Positions 1-9,552 are shown, numbered from the stretch's first letter. The stretch is 64,000 nt of DNA from Methylorubrum extorquens (GCF_024169925.1 NZ_JALJXF010000001.1:3230001-3294000); one strand, 5' to 3'. Notes: generated by a model not told the origin, from the letters alone. Numbers and translations are program-made.

Positions 1-375
1 CTCGTCCCTGGCGCGGCGGGCCGCCAACTCGTCCATGGCCTTGAGCACGATATCGAGGTTCGCCCGGGTCTGGGTTTCGTCGAGGCGGATCAGCACGTCG
101 CCGGCCGCGACCCGCTGGCCCTCGCGGGCGAGGAGCTGGCCGACGACCCCGCCGGTGGGATGCTGCACCTTCTTCACATCGGTCTCGACCACGAGCTGGC
201 CCGGCGCGATCACCGCGGCCGAGATCTCGGTGAAGGTGGCCCAGCCGCCGACACCGAGGACTAGGGCGACGGAGAGGCCGAGCGCGACGGTAAGGTGGCT
301 GCGGATCGAGCCGTGGGCAACGGGGCGCGGCAGGGCCGGGGGAAGACCGCTGAGGGGGGCGAGGGTCGCGGACAT
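1..375 (-). CDS. HlyD-family type I secretion membrane-fusion adaptor (N-terminal part, cut by window edge)
   Basis: This is the N-terminal ~125 residues of a periplasmic adaptor that would link an inner-membrane ABC exporter to a TolC-type outer-membrane channel. The protein starts MSATLAPL, has one transmembrane helix at about residues 27-46, then a segment with GQLVVETDVKKVQHPTGG and GQRVAAGDVLIRLDE, which is the lipoyl-like hairpin and strand pattern typical of HlyD/PrtE/AprE adaptors. The ATG overlaps the stop of the upstream ABC exporter by one base (TGATG), so the two are translationally coupled. The 3' part lies outside the window. No secreted substrate gene or TolC gene is visible here. 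Family assignment is firm; the cargo is unknown. Confidence 0.88.
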   Translation of the reverse strand, partial: MSATLAPLSGLPPALPRPVAHGSIRSHLTVALGLSVALVLGVGGWATFTEISAAVIAPGQLVVETDVKKVQHPTGGVVGQLLAREGQRVAAGDVLIRLDETQTRANLDIVLKAMDELAARRARDE

Positions 376-2138
376 CAGGCACTCTCACGGATCGAAGGCG
401 CGGCGACTTGCGGAGCGGTGGCTTCGGCGGCGACCGGAACGGGGGCCGGCGCCGGGCGCAGGACGCGCTTGAGGATTTCGTCCTTGGGCCCGAAGGCCTG
501 GGCGCGGCCGTCGGCCATCATCAGGATCAGGTCGAGGGCGGCGAGCGCGCTCGGACGGTGAGCGACAACGACGCAGATGCCGCCGCGCCGCCGCACGCCG
601 AGGATCGCCTGCGTCAGGGCGTTCTCGCCCTCGCTGTCGAGGTTGGCGTTGGGCTCGTCGAGCACCACGAGGAAGGGCTCGCGGTAAAGCGCGCGGGCGA
701 GCCCGACGCGCTGGCGTTGCCCGGCGGAGAGGCCCGTGCCGCCCTCGCCGATGCGGGTGTCGTAGCCTTCCGAAAGGCGCAGGATCAGCTCGTGCACGCC
801 GGCCGCCTTGGCCGCGGCGATGACCGCCTCGGCCGGCGCGCCCGGCTCGAAGCGGGCGATGTTCTCGGCGACGCTGCCGGCGAAGAGTTCGACCTCCTGC
901 GGCAGGAAACCGATATGGGGCCCGAGGTCGCCGCTCGTCCATTGATCGAGCGCCGCGCCGTCGAAGCGGATCTTTCCGCGGATCGGCGGCCAGACGCCGA
1001 CCAGCGCCCGCACCAGCGAGGACTTGCCCGAGGCCGAGGGGCCGATGATGCCGAGCCCCTGCCCCGCCCGGAGGCCGAAGCTGACATCCTGCACCACGAG
1101 GCGCGGCATGCCGGGCGGGGCGATGCTGGCAGCCTCGACGGTGATGGTCTCAGCGGGCGCCGGCAGGGCGTGCGGCTGCTCGCCCTGCGGCAGCCGGGCC
1201 AGCAGCTCGGAGAGCCGGTGCCAGCTCTGGCGCGCGGCGACAAAACCCTTCCAGTTGGCGATGGTGAGTTCCGCCGGCGCCAGGGCGCGGGAGACGAGGA
1301 TCGAGCTCGCGATGATGATGCCGGCGCTGGCCTCGTTGTGGATGACGAGCCAGGCGCCGAGCGCGAGCACGCCCGATTGCAGGGCCATGCGGAACACCTT
1401 GGAGCCGGCCCCGAAGCCGCTGCCGGCATCCGCCACGGCCTGATGCGCCTCCATGTATTCGCGGTTGGCCCCCGCCCAGCGGGCGGCGAGCCGCTCCTGC
1501 ATGCCCATCGCGGCCAGCACCTCGGCATTGCGGCGGCCGGATTCGGCCAGACTGTTGCGGCGCATGCCGTGGCCGGTCGCGGCCCGCGTCGGCCCCTTGC
1601 TGGCGCGGTCGGTGAGGAAGGTGAGTGCGGCGAGGATACCCATGCCGGCGAGGGCGGCGACACCGATCAGCGGATGAAACAGGAAGCAGATCAGCAGGTA
1701 GACCGGCATCCAGGGCAGGTCGAAGAAGGCGGAGGGACCGGAGCCGGACAGGAACGCGCGGATCTGATCGAGGTCGCGCAAGGGCAGAAGGCCGTCGCCC
1801 TGATTCGCGCCCTTCAGCGGGGCGCGCACCACGAGGTCGAACACCCGCCCGCTCAGCGCCTCGTCCAGCGCCGCACCGACGCGGGTGAGGATGCGGCCGC
1901 GGAGAGCCTCGAGCACGCCCTGGAAGGCGTAGAGCACGAGCGCGAGGGCAGCCAGCCCGATCAGGGTCGGCACGGAGCGGCTCGGGATCACCCGGTCATA
2001 GACTTCGAGCATGAAGAACGAGCCGGTGAGATAGAGGATGTTCACCAGCCCGCTCATCACGGCCACGCCGATGAAGGCCATCTTGCACCGCGCCAAGGCG
2101 GCGGCGATCTCGTTCGTGTCGCGCCTATCGTTCGCCAT
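375..2138 (-). CDS. Type I secretion system permease/ATPase (PrtD/HlyB-type ABC exporter)
   Basis: An inner-membrane ABC half-transporter of about 587 residues that would energise type I secretion of an unidentified protein. The N-terminal half is a membrane domain (helices around residues 20-45, 57-75, 140-165 and 255-280). The C-terminal nucleotide-binding domain has Walker A GPSASGKSS (about residue 370), signature LSAGQRQR (about 470) and Walker B FLVVLDEP (about 490). There is no N-terminal C39 peptidase domain, so the substrate is probably an RTX-like protein with an uncleaved C-terminal signal; that is inference. I chose the ATG at 2138 because GAGGG lies just upstream. An in-frame start at 2189 would add 17 residues but has less support. 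It is coupled to the adaptor gene downstream. Confidence 0.9.
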   Translation of the reverse strand: MANDRRDTNEIAAALARCKMAFIGVAVMSGLVNILYLTGSFFMLEVYDRVIPSRSVPTLIGLAALALVLYAFQGVLEALRGRILTRVGAALDEALSGRVFDLVVRAPLKGANQGDGLLPLRDLDQIRAFLSGSGPSAFFDLPWMPVYLLICFLFHPLIGVAALAGMGILAALTFLTDRASKGPTRAATGHGMRRNSLAESGRRNAEVLAAMGMQERLAARWAGANREYMEAHQAVADAGSGFGAGSKVFRMALQSGVLALGAWLVIHNEASAGIIIASSILVSRALAPAELTIANWKGFVAARQSWHRLSELLARLPQGEQPHALPAPAETITVEAASIAPPGMPRLVVQDVSFGLRAGQGLGIIGPSASGKSSLVRALVGVWPPIRGKIRFDGAALDQWTSGDLGPHIGFLPQEVELFAGSVAENIARFEPGAPAEAVIAAAKAAGVHELILRLSEGYDTRIGEGGTGLSAGQRQRVGLARALYREPFLVVLDEPNANLDSEGENALTQAILGVRRRGGICVVVAHRPSALAALDLILMMADGRAQAFGPKDEILKRVLRPAPAPVPVAAEATAPQVAAPSIRESA

Positions 2139-2458
2139 CGTCACCCTCGATTGCCCGCGGTCCGGATTCACCGCCGTTCCGACCGCCACGCGACCCTCGC
2201 CAAGTGAGCGTCTTGATACTTAAAAATGCGACCAAATTTCAGCATAATGACCGTAATCAGAACGGATTACGCCTTTCGATCTATCGATATATTGGGTATA
2301 TTCTTGAGCCGCACCATCTTCGCCAAAGCATTGGTCGAATGCGCTTTGGTATAAATATTACGTGACCTCACGACAGGGCTCGTTTCAATATTTGCCGGGC
2401 GCGAAATCGAGAATCGTAGCCCGTACCGCACCGGATATCCGGCACAGAGCCCCGGAAC
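2139..2458. other. AT-richer intergenic region upstream of the secretion operon, with inverted repeats
   Basis: About 320 bases without a convincing gene, clearly richer in A and T than its surroundings. It lies between the start of the ABC exporter and the terminator of the puf operon. It contains a perfect inverted repeat at 2252-2271 (CGTAATC, 6-base spacer, GATTACG) and an imperfect palindrome at 2325-2346 built on AAAGCATT and AATGCGCTTT. Both lie upstream of the secretion genes and are candidate regulator sites for them. I could not fix a convincing -35/-10 pair. An open frame on the minus strand (2267-2680) runs across the pufC 3' end and has no codon or motif support, so I do not call it. 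Confidence 0.5.
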
Positions 2459-2495
2459 GAAAAAGCCGCCGGCCCGATGGACCGACGGCTTTTTG
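2459..2495 (-). terminator. Rho-independent terminator of the puf operon
   Basis: A hairpin whose arms read AAAAAGCCG...and CGGCTTTTT, giving a stem of about 14 bp with one or two mismatches, and T/A runs on both sides. It lies 40 bases beyond the pufC stop codon and so would end the photosynthesis transcript. The flanking runs could make it work in both directions. Confidence 0.75.
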
Positions 2496-2534
2496 CTTCT
2501 CGATACGCTGACCCCTGGACGGAGGGGCCACCGG

Positions 2535-3644
2535 CTATTGCGGCGGTGTGGCGGGTGTCTCCGGCGCCGGCTCGGGCGTTGCCGGAGCCGGCGGAACCGC
2601 CGCCATCTCGGCGGTCGTCCGTGCCAGTTCCGGGTAGGTCTCGATGACGTGCGCGCCCGCCAACGGCTTGCTCTGACCATTGTGACAGGTGGCGCAGTTC
2701 AGCTTGGGCGCGTCACCGGTCGGGCCGAGGCGGTTGGCCGGGAAGGTCGTCGTCAGCGGCTCGATGTAATCGCCGTTGAGATCGCGCACCATCCGGATCG
2801 CGTGCCAAGCCAGCGTGCGCTGCGGCGTGCTCTGCGACCAGTTCGAAACCGCCCTTGTGTTGTGGCAGTAGGTGCAGTTCACGCCGAGCGACGACGACAT
2901 GTGCATCATCAGTCCGTAGGTCCGTTCGGCGGCCTGGATCGGTTTGCCCTTGCTCTCCGGCAGTGCCGTCGTCGCGTTGACGCGGATCAGGTTCTCGTCC
3001 GCGTCCTTCTTGCCGAAGAATTCGCTCAGCGTGTCGTAGGGCAGCGAGGCGAGGCCGACGGAGGGCGAAGCCATGTTCTGCCCGTTGTTGCGGGCGATGA
3101 AGCCGGTCTTGTAGTTCGGCCCTGGATTCTGGAACCAGATCTGTGCCGGCACCGGCTTGCCGCGGTGGCAGGTGTAGCAGTTCACCCCCGCCTCGCCGAC
3201 ATGCTTCTCCTTCCAAGTGGTGTTGATGTGCTGCACCATCTGGATCATCCGCCGGGCGACCTGCTTCTGATAGAGGCTGTCGTCGGCCATGTTCTCGGTA
3301 TTGTGGCAGTAGGTGCAGCCCTGTTCCGGGCTGACCCATTCCGTCATCGAGACCATCAGGCGGTTGAATTCCTCGACGCTGAGATCTTTGAGAACCTTCA
3401 CGTTCTCGTAGACCGCGCCGGCCTTCTCGGTGCCGGCCTCGACCGGCTCGGCCGGGGCCGGCGCGATGTTGGCCGCCTTCAGGGCCGCCGCGCCGGACTT
3501 AGTCTGGATCTGATCCATGCCCGTCCCGCGGAAGCCGTGCTGCTGGGCGAGGATCGGCGGCTTCGTCCAGCCCGCCGTACCGAACTGGGCGATGGTGAGG
3601 AACAGGGCGACGACCGCGCCCGCGACGACGAGCAGAGTCTTCAT
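2535..3644 (-). CDS. pufC: Photosynthetic reaction-centre tetrahaem cytochrome c subunit
   Basis: A 369-residue periplasmic cytochrome that re-reduces the photo-oxidised special pair. Four CXXCH haem sites are visible at about residues 110-114 (CTYCH), 156-160 (CYTCH), 257-261 (CTYCH) and 317-321 (CATCH), with Met-rich helices before each that would supply axial ligands. A hydrophobic N-terminal helix (residues 3-20) lacks a lipobox Cys, so the protein is probably held by an uncleaved membrane anchor rather than a lipid. The C-terminal 20 residues are a Pro/Ala-rich tail. The ATG overlaps the pufM stop by four bases (ATGA), which decides the start; a longer frame to 3812 is only read-through into pufM. 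It is last in the puf operon, before the terminator. Confidence 0.96.
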   Translation of the reverse strand: MKTLLVVAGAVVALFLTIAQFGTAGWTKPPILAQQHGFRGTGMDQIQTKSGAAALKAANIAPAPAEPVEAGTEKAGAVYENVKVLKDLSVEEFNRLMVSMTEWVSPEQGCTYCHNTENMADDSLYQKQVARRMIQMVQHINTTWKEKHVGEAGVNCYTCHRGKPVPAQIWFQNPGPNYKTGFIARNNGQNMASPSVGLASLPYDTLSEFFGKKDADENLIRVNATTALPESKGKPIQAAERTYGLMMHMSSSLGVNCTYCHNTRAVSNWSQSTPQRTLAWHAIRMVRDLNGDYIEPLTTTFPANRLGPTGDAPKLNCATCHNGQSKPLAGAHVIETYPELARTTAEMAAVPPAPATPEPAPETPATPPQ

Positions 3645-4618
3645 GGCGCCCCCCCTGGCGTCGCGAGCGGGTCGGTGATCGGTCCGTAGATCTGCGGATA
3701 GGCCGGCGCGACACCGTGCTTGACCGCCCAGAGGTACCAGTTGTCCACCACGGTGCCGGTGAGCAGGATGCCGATGCCGCCGGTGATCGTCGTCAGCACC
3801 GCGAACCACCACGCCCAGCGGTGGATCGATTCCATGGTTGCGTTGAAGCCCATGGTCCAGCGCCAGAACAGGGCGGCACGCTCGGTGGCGGTGCCGCGAT
3901 CGACGATCTGGTCGATCTCACGCTCGGCGCCGTAGCGGCTCGTGGCCAGGATCGTGGCCCCATGCATCGCGAACAGAAGCGTCGACCCATAGAGGAAGAC
4001 GATCGAGAGCATGTGGAACGGGTTGTAGAACAGGTTGCCGTAGCGCAGCGAGAATGCGGCGGTCCAATCGAGATGCGGGAAGATGCCGAAGGGCACCGCC
4101 TCGCTCCACGAGCCCATCAGGATGGGGCGGATGAAGCCCAGCACGAGGTAGAGCCAGATCGCGGCGGCGAAGGCCCAGGGCGTGTGCGAGCCGAGCCCGA
4201 GCGCACGGGCGCGGCGATACATGCGCACCCACCACAGCAGGATCGAGGCGGTGAGGAAGAAGCCCGCGATCAGCCACCAGCCGCCCTCGTTGAGCGGGGG
4301 CAGCACCTTCAGCCCGTATTTGGGCAGCGGCGGTTCGAGTGCCAGCCAGGGCAACTGGCGAACGAACTGGATCGGATCCCAGTTCACGCTGGCCCACATG
4401 TTGAGGCCGATGATCTCGAAGGCGATCAGGCCGCAGGCGAAGGACAAGGCGCCGAGGTAGCCGCCGTAGATCGGCCCGACCTGGGAATTGCCGATCAGCC
4501 CGAACAGGTAGCTGTTGAACGGCCGGCCGATGCGAGCGCCGGACGAGATCGGGATGCCGTTTTCCGGCTCGATCGGGCGGACCTGCACCTGCGTGAAGAT
4601 GTTCTGATAATAGGCCAC
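3641..4618 (-). CDS. pufM: Photosynthetic reaction-centre M subunit
   Basis: The M chain of the type-II reaction centre, 325 residues with five transmembrane helices, binding bacteriochlorophylls, bacteriopheophytin, QA and the non-haem iron. Diagnostic segments include [10 protein letters not shown] at the N-terminus, [10 protein letters not shown] (special-pair His), HGATILA (iron His) and [10 protein letters not shown] (second iron His). I chose the GTG at 4618 because GGAGGGA lies 6-7 bases upstream; the in-frame ATG at 4633 sits inside that ribosome-binding site and would add only MEGDA. The gap from pufL is about 120 bases, much longer than in many puf operons. Its TGA overlaps the pufC ATG. 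Confidence 0.95.
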   Translation of the reverse strand: MAYYQNIFTQVQVRPIEPENGIPISSGARIGRPFNSYLFGLIGNSQVGPIYGGYLGALSFACGLIAFEIIGLNMWASVNWDPIQFVRQLPWLALEPPLPKYGLKVLPPLNEGGWWLIAGFFLTASILLWWVRMYRRARALGLGSHTPWAFAAAIWLYLVLGFIRPILMGSWSEAVPFGIFPHLDWTAAFSLRYGNLFYNPFHMLSIVFLYGSTLLFAMHGATILATSRYGAEREIDQIVDRGTATERAALFWRWTMGFNATMESIHRWAWWFAVLTTITGGIGILLTGTVVDNWYLWAVKHGVAPAYPQIYGPITDPLATPGGAP

Positions 4619-4740
4619 GGCGTCTCCCTCCATGGACCTGCGGTCGTTCGAGGCTCACGCCGTCGGCGGAGACCCTCGAGCCCCGAAGATCGAACCTGCG
4701 CTTCAGGCCGGCCGGCGCGGATGCCGGGCGGCGATCCGGT

Positions 4741-5565
4741 TCACCGCCACACGGGCAGGTTGAGCCACCAGCCCCACCATTCCGGCCACCCTTGCGTCCA
4801 GAAGGGCCCCGAGATGACGATGCAGACCGCGCTCCAGAATCCCGCGGAGAGCGCGAGGAACAGGCCGAGCCGGTGGATGCCCAGCGTGCCGATCGAGTAG
4901 CCGATCGTGTCGCGGAAGTAGGTGTCCTCGTGCTCGGGCGTCTTCACCGTCTCGCCCTTGGCCGGATTGGTCGAGGACAGGATCAGCGAGCCGTGCAGCG
5001 CCAGCGCGAAGGTGGTCGTGAAGAAGAACGTCACGGCGAGCATGTGCGCGGGATTGTAGTGGAAGTGCAGATACTGGTAGCCGGTGTTCGACACCCAATC
5101 GAGATGGGAGAGGATGCCGTAGGGGAAGCCGTAGCCCCAGGCGCCCATCAGGAACGGGCGGATCACCACCAGCGAAACGTAGGCGAAGATCGCCACCGAG
5201 AAGGCGAACGGCACGTGGTAGCCGATGCCGAGCTTGCGGCAGATCTCGACCTCGCGCAGGGCCCAAGACGAGAATGACCCGACCGCGCAGAAGGTAATGA
5301 TCTGCCACAGGCCCCCTTCCTTCAGAGGTGCCAGCGCCAGCCCGTATTTTAGGTCGGGAGGCGCGATGTTGATCTGCCAGATGTTCCAGGTCGGGCCGAT
5401 GGCCGCGCCGTAGAGGATCAGTGCGGTGCCAAGCACCGAGAAGAAGATCGTCGTGACGCCGAAGAAGCCGACGTAGAACGGCCCCACCCAGAAGTCGAAC
5501 AGGTCTCCGCCCAGCAAAGTGCCGCCGCGGACCCGGTATTTGCGCTCGAAGCTCAGCATCGCCAT
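4741..5565 (-). CDS. pufL: Photosynthetic reaction-centre L subunit
   Basis: The L chain of the reaction centre, 274 residues and five transmembrane helices, the usual length for the family. It begins [17 protein letters not shown], close to the conserved start of PufL, and carries [20 protein letters not shown], which holds the bacteriochlorophyll His ligands, then LHGSLILS and [10 protein letters not shown] with the iron-ligating His residues. It pairs with PufM to bind the special pair and the QB quinone. It is third in pufBALMC and is preceded by a stable intercistronic hairpin. Confidence 0.96.
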   Translation of the reverse strand: MAMLSFERKYRVRGGTLLGGDLFDFWVGPFYVGFFGVTTIFFSVLGTALILYGAAIGPTWNIWQINIAPPDLKYGLALAPLKEGGLWQIITFCAVGSFSSWALREVEICRKLGIGYHVPFAFSVAIFAYVSLVVIRPFLMGAWGYGFPYGILSHLDWVSNTGYQYLHFHYNPAHMLAVTFFFTTTFALALHGSLILSSTNPAKGETVKTPEHEDTYFRDTIGYSIGTLGIHRLGLFLALSAGFWSAVCIVISGPFWTQGWPEWWGWWLNLPVWR

Positions 5566-5595
5566 GGCGGAAATCCCCGCGGTGAGGACGAAGGG

Positions 5596-5630
5596 TGCCG
5601 GGGCAGGCGCGACAGGGCCCGCCCGCGGCA
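5596..5630 (-). other. Intercistronic RNA hairpin between pufA and pufL
   Basis: In the puf transcript this stretch folds into a GC-rich stem of about 13 bp (UGCCG/CGGCA, one bulged C, then GGGC/GCCC, one G-U pair, GGC/GCC) with an 8-base loop. It has no U-run, so it is not an obvious terminator. In Rhodobacter capsulatus a hairpin at the same place protects pufBA mRNA from 3' decay and sets the excess of LH1 over reaction centre; the same role is inferred here from position and fold. Confidence 0.6.
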
Positions 5631-5649
5631 GAACCAGCGGTGGGGCCGG

Positions 5650-5838
5650 TCAGGTCGGCATCGTCGGGAGGACGAGGCTGTGGGCGGCGGCGGCCTTCGC
5701 GTCCTTCGGGCCTTCCAGCCAGTTGAACCGATCGGTGCTGAGCAGGATGAAGTGGATCAGCAGCGCCAGGACGAACAGGAAGGTGAAGAGCGCGACGAGA
5801 GTGCGCCGGGGATCGAACAGAAGCCAGATCTTGTGCAT
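5650..5838 (-). CDS. pufA: Light-harvesting 1 alpha polypeptide
   Basis: A 62-residue antenna protein with one membrane helix. It starts [13 protein letters not shown], matching the LH1-alpha N-terminus, and has the bacteriochlorophyll-ligating His at about residue 29 in [17 protein letters not shown]. Together with PufB it forms the LH1 ring round the reaction centre. The C-terminal 20 residues are Ala-rich and periplasmic. It starts 11 bases after pufB stops. Confidence 0.95.
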   Translation of the reverse strand: MHKIWLLFDPRRTLVALFTFLFVLALLIHFILLSTDRFNWLEGPKDAKAAAAHSLVLPTMPT

Positions 5839-5849
5839 CGCGCGTCTCC

Positions 5850-6080
5850 TCAGCCGATCATCGACACAAGGCCGTGGGCGGCGTTGGTCACGCCGTCGAG
5901 CAGGGCGTAGCCCTTCGGCCCGGGAAGCCAGGGCCGCCACAGCCACACGAGAATGTGGGCGACCACGGCGATCGCCGTGAAAATGATGAAGCTCGTCAGG
6001 AAGATCGCGTGAAATTCCTTGGCTTCGGGTTCCGTCAGCCCGGACAGGCTGCTCGGTCTTTCTGTGATGCCGTTCGCCAT
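5850..6080 (-). CDS. pufB: Light-harvesting 1 beta polypeptide, with C-terminal extension
   Basis: A 76-residue LH1-beta chain. The core reads [13 protein letters not shown], then a membrane helix with the bacteriochlorophyll-ligating His in [16 protein letters not shown]. Typical beta chains are roughly 50-70 residues and end shortly after the WRPW motif; here about 22 residues follow ([22 protein letters not shown] region), still in the periplasm by topology. It is the first antenna gene of pufBALMC. Confidence 0.94.
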   Translation of the reverse strand: MANGITERPSSLSGLTEPEAKEFHAIFLTSFIIFTAIAVVAHILVWLWRPWLPGPKGYALLDGVTNAAHGLVSMIG

Positions 6081-6130
6081 CGATCGAACCTCCGCTGGTT
6101 ATGCCGCGCGCTGACAGGCGTGGCGGGTGT

Positions 6131-6156
6131 CGCCGTGACCCGATGACATCACGGCG
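6131..6156 (-). other. Hairpin upstream of pufB
   Basis: A perfect 8-bp inverted repeat (CGCCGTGA ... TCACGGCG) with a 10-base spacer, lying between the pufQ-like gene and the pufB ribosome-binding site. It could be an mRNA-stability or processing element at the 5' end of the pufBA message. Evidence is the fold and position only. Confidence 0.45.
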
Positions 6157-6251
6157 CAGGATCCCCCGTGTCACCGCACGGAAGTTCTGAGGCGCTGGCG
6201 CATCGTCGCGAAAGGCGGGGGCCGCCTGCCGGAGTGCGGTGCGCCGAATCC

Positions 6252-6473
6252 CTAGCCCATGAAGGCGAACGGGATCGCCGAAACGGCCATGACCTTGGCT
6301 TCGCCGAAGACGGAGCGGCGCAGGGTCGGCAGGCCGCGCCGCGGGGCCGTGTTCGGCCGGAAACGCTGCACCAGGGCGGCGGCGAGAAAGAACGGGTAGG
6401 TCGCGGCAAGGATGATCCGGAACTGGACCGCCTCACTGTGCTGTCGCGACGACGCGGGCATCGATCGTTGCAT
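6252..6473 (-). CDS. Small membrane protein at the pufQ position (PufQ candidate)
   Basis: A 73-residue protein between bchZ and pufB, exactly where pufQ lies in Rhodobacter, and of the same length as PufQ (about 74 residues). It has a short polar N-terminus, one transmembrane helix (about residues 18-36, [18 protein letters not shown]), an Arg/Pro-rich cytoplasmic segment, and a hydrophobic tail [16 protein letters not shown]. PufQ is known to be needed for normal bacteriochlorophyll and photosystem assembly. Sequence resemblance is weak, so I leave the symbol blank. The ATG at 6473 is preceded by GGGAG five bases upstream; an ATG at 6485 would add four residues. Confidence 0.55.
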   Translation of the reverse strand: MQRSMPASSRQHSEAVQFRIILAATYPFFLAAALVQRFRPNTAPRRGLPTLRRSVFGEAKVMAVSAIPFAFMG

Positions 6474-6556
6474 GACCACTCCCATGACTCAGTGCTCCGC
6501 AGGTTTTCCGGCTCCGCGAAGGGCCGGAGGGTGAAGGGGATGGAGGAGACCCGCGC

Positions 6557-8023
6557 TCATGCAGCGCTCCCCAAGACGAGGTCGCTCTGCGCCCGCTCGA
6601 CATGGGCGGCAGCGACGCGCTCGGCGGCGACCCGGCGCGCGGCCCGCTCGGCGGCATCGCGCAGGCGTTTGGCGGCGGAGATCCGCGTGAGAACGGGATG
6701 GGCCTCGACCAGCGCGTCGAGCCGGGCGCGGGCCGCTTCGTCCCAGGGCAGTTCGCGGTGCGTCCGGGCGGGCGTCGCCTCTACTGCATCCATGTCACGC
6801 GCGAGCGGCAGGATGTGGAAGAGCATGTCGAACAGAGCGTTGCAGACTTCCTGCACGAGGTAGGTCGCGCCGGCATAGCCCATGAACGGCGTGCCGGTGT
6901 GCCGCCGGATGATGGCGCCGGGGAACGAGGCCGGGACATAGATTGCCCGCCCACCCGCCTCGGCGAGGTACATGCGCTCGTTGAACGAGCCGAACAGGAC
7001 AAGCGGCGGGTTTGTCTTGATCGCCTCACGCACCGCCGCGTTGTCGGGCTTCGTGCCGGCGCTGCGCGCAAAGGCGAAGTGACAGGGCAGGCCCATCTCC
7101 TCTTCGAGGAAATGGCGCACGCCGCGGACATAGGTCTCAGTCGCGACGATGCCGAAGCTCGCGGTGCCGAAGAAATCCTGCGTCACCGAGCGCCACAGAT
7201 CCCAGACCGGTTTAATCGTGGTGTGGCGCTCGCGCTCGATGAAGGGCTCGGGGTCGAGCCTCAGGATCTCGCCGAGAGTGCGCAGGAACTTGGTGGTCGA
7301 GAGCACCCCGATCGGAGCCTGGAGATAGGGCCGCTCCAGGCTCTCGCAGAGCAGGCGACCGAACTCGCGGTAGAGGCAGATGTTGGCATCCGCGTTGACG
7401 AGCTTGGGCACGTCGGCGAGATGCGAGCCGAGCGGGAAGGTGAGGTTCACCTCGGCGCCGATGCCCTCGACGAGGCGGCGGATCTCGGCGAGGTCCGAGG
7501 CCATGTTGAAGGTGCCGTAGGCCGGGCCGATGATGTTGACCCGCGGCTTCTCCCCGGCTTTGCGCTCGGGACGGGCCGGAATCCCCTTCTTGGCGAAGCG
7601 CTTCGCGCCGTATTCCTGCCAGAGCCAGCTCATCGCCCGGTCGGCGGATTGCCACTGGTCCTCGTCGATGGTGCGCGGTAGGAAGCGCTGGAGCCCGGTC
7701 CCCTCAGGGGTGACGCCGCCGCCGATCATCTCGGCAATCGAGCCCGTCACCACGACACTGGGCTGGCCGGGATCGAGCGTGGCATGCGCCCGCTTCATCG
7801 CGCCTTCGGTGCCGTGTCGGCCGAGTTCCTCCTCCGCCAGCCCGGTGACGACGATGGGCAACTCGTGCGGCGGCAGCGCGTCGGTGTAGTGCAGCACCGA
7901 GGTGACCGGCAGGTTCTCGCAGCCCACCGGGCCGTCGATGACCACCTGCAGGCCCTTGATCGCGGTGAAGACGTAGACCGCCCCCCAGTAGCCGCCGGCG
8001 CGGTCGTGATCGATGACCAGCAT
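6557..8023 (-). CDS. bchZ: Chlorophyllide a reductase subunit Z
   Basis: The catalytic partner of BchY in chlorophyllide oxidoreductase (COR), a nitrogenase-like enzyme that reduces the C7-C8 bond of chlorophyllide a on the way to bacteriochlorophyll a. The 488-residue protein opens [19 protein letters not shown] and has Cys35 in [11 protein letters not shown], the BchZ ligand to the shared 4Fe-4S cluster. The start codon overlaps the bchY stop (TGATG). A 60-residue C-terminal tail rich in Ala and Arg contains [14 protein letters not shown]. It is followed by the pufQ-like gene and pufB. Confidence 0.95.
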   Translation of the reverse strand: MLVIDHDRAGGYWGAVYVFTAIKGLQVVIDGPVGCENLPVTSVLHYTDALPPHELPIVVTGLAEEELGRHGTEGAMKRAHATLDPGQPSVVVTGSIAEMIGGGVTPEGTGLQRFLPRTIDEDQWQSADRAMSWLWQEYGAKRFAKKGIPARPERKAGEKPRVNIIGPAYGTFNMASDLAEIRRLVEGIGAEVNLTFPLGSHLADVPKLVNADANICLYREFGRLLCESLERPYLQAPIGVLSTTKFLRTLGEILRLDPEPFIERERHTTIKPVWDLWRSVTQDFFGTASFGIVATETYVRGVRHFLEEEMGLPCHFAFARSAGTKPDNAAVREAIKTNPPLVLFGSFNERMYLAEAGGRAIYVPASFPGAIIRRHTGTPFMGYAGATYLVQEVCNALFDMLFHILPLARDMDAVEATPARTHRELPWDEAARARLDALVEAHPVLTRISAAKRLRDAAERAARRVAAERVAAAHVERAQSDLVLGSAA

Positions 8024-9549
8024 CAGACCATCTCCCCGATCGGCTTCAGGGGAGCCGCGGCCTTCGGCGCCGTCTTGAGCACCGGCACCTCCTGCCAGAT
8101 GCCTGCGGCGTGGCCGGTACCGACGCCCTCGAAGAAGGCGCGCATGGCGTCGAAGCGGGGCCGGTTGGCGAGCGCGGCGTTGACCACCTTCGCCAGCGAG
8201 CCGGCGCCGGCCGCGCCCATCAGCGGACGCGCCGAGATCAGGTTGGTGAAGTAAAGTGCCGGCGTGCCGGCCTCCTTCGCCTTCTGCACCACCGGGGTGG
8301 TGCCGATGGCCAGATCCGGCCGGAATTCGTTGAGCGCGGCGAGGTCGTCCTCCAGCGAGGCGCGGTAGCGGATGGTGACGCCGCGTTCCTCCAGCCACGC
8401 CCGGTCCGGCTCGGACCAGGGCGTGCGCGGGCAGGCTGTGCCGACATAAGGCACCTCGGCGCCGCTCTCGACGAGGAGGCGCGCGACCAGGAGTTCCGAG
8501 CCCTCGTAGCCGGAGAGCGTGATGCGCCCGCGGATCGGCGCTGCACCCAGCGCTCCCCGGATCGCCGGCAGAAGCCGGTTCTGCGCCGCCGCGATTTTCT
8601 CGTGCGGCACGTCGCAGGCATTGCCGATGGCGGCGAGCCAGTCGGCGGTGCCGTCATGGCCGACGGGGGCCGAGCCGACCACCGGCCGACCGGCGGCCTC
8701 GAACTCACGAATGCTCGCGGTGTAAAACGGGTGGATGGCCGCCACCGCTGCCGCGTCGAGGGCGCCGTAGAGTTCGCGCCATTCCCGCGTCGGCACGACG
8801 GGGCCGGCGCTGAGGCCGAGCGGTTCGAGAAGCGCACCGATCACCACCGGATCGGCCGGGAACATCTCGCCCAGAAGCGCGACGGACGGACGCTCCGAGC
8901 GGCCCCCGCGCGGCGCCTGGACCGGGCCGCTCTCGGCTTCCGTGCGAGCGAACTTGAGCATCGCGCCGGCCAAGACGTCCTTGGCCTCGGCATGGGTCGG
9001 CACGCCGAAGCCCGGCACGTCGATACCGATGACGCGCACGCCGTCGATCTGCTTCGGCAGCAGCCTTAGCGGAACGCCCGAGGCGGTCGGAACGCAGAGG
9101 TTGATGACGACGATCGCGTCGTAGTCTTGCGGGTTGGCCGAGGCGTGGACCGCCTCGCGGATGTCCTCGAACAGCTTGCCGGTGACCAGCGTCTCGGAAT
9201 TGAACGGCACGTAGCCGACGCTCCGACGCGCGCCGTAGAAATGCGAGGTGAAGGTCAGACCGTAGACGCAGCAGGCGCTTCCCGAGAGGATCGTCATCGT
9301 GCGCCGCATGCGCAGGCCGACGCGCAGGGAGCCGAAGGCGGGGCACATGCTCTGCGGCTGGTCGTGCGGCCCCGCCGGATAGTCCTTCCGGTACTGCTCC
9401 AGCGTTCCGGACAGGCCGGCGGCCTCGGCAGCCGCGCGCATCGTGTCCTTGCCGGCGTGGCAGCCGAGCCCGTCGCCCTGAGTCGCGGCGAGATCGATGC
9501 CCTCTGGGCGGCGGGCGCGAAGCGCGCCGATGTCGAGGCTGACCGCCAT
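8023..9549 (-). CDS. bchY: Chlorophyllide a reductase subunit Y
   Basis: The other half of the COR catalytic component (NifD-like), 508 residues. Cys69 ([11 protein letters not shown]), Cys93/94 ([11 protein letters not shown]) and Cys152 ([11 protein letters not shown]) match the Cys ligands of BchY for the bridging 4Fe-4S cluster. It receives electrons from BchX. It begins three bases after the bchX stop and its own stop overlaps the bchZ ATG, so bchXYZ are tightly coupled in translation. Confidence 0.95.
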   Translation of the reverse strand: MAVSLDIGALRARRPEGIDLAATQGDGLGCHAGKDTMRAAAEAAGLSGTLEQYRKDYPAGPHDQPQSMCPAFGSLRVGLRMRRTMTILSGSACCVYGLTFTSHFYGARRSVGYVPFNSETLVTGKLFEDIREAVHASANPQDYDAIVVINLCVPTASGVPLRLLPKQIDGVRVIGIDVPGFGVPTHAEAKDVLAGAMLKFARTEAESGPVQAPRGGRSERPSVALLGEMFPADPVVIGALLEPLGLSAGPVVPTREWRELYGALDAAAVAAIHPFYTASIREFEAAGRPVVGSAPVGHDGTADWLAAIGNACDVPHEKIAAAQNRLLPAIRGALGAAPIRGRITLSGYEGSELLVARLLVESGAEVPYVGTACPRTPWSEPDRAWLEERGVTIRYRASLEDDLAALNEFRPDLAIGTTPVVQKAKEAGTPALYFTNLISARPLMGAAGAGSLAKVVNAALANRPRFDAMRAFFEGVGTGHAAGIWQEVPVLKTAPKAAAPLKPIGEMV

Positions 9550-9552
9550 GGC

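Noticed and set aside
2267..2680. A 137-codon frame on the minus strand at the end of the puf operon
   Set aside because: It overlaps the pufC C-terminus in another frame, runs through the terminator, and has no domain or ribosome-binding site.
6128..6148. A TGTC...GACA pair upstream of pufB, like a PpsR site
   Set aside because: The spacer is 13 bases instead of 10, so the half-sites do not have the PpsR spacing. The hairpin around it explains it better.
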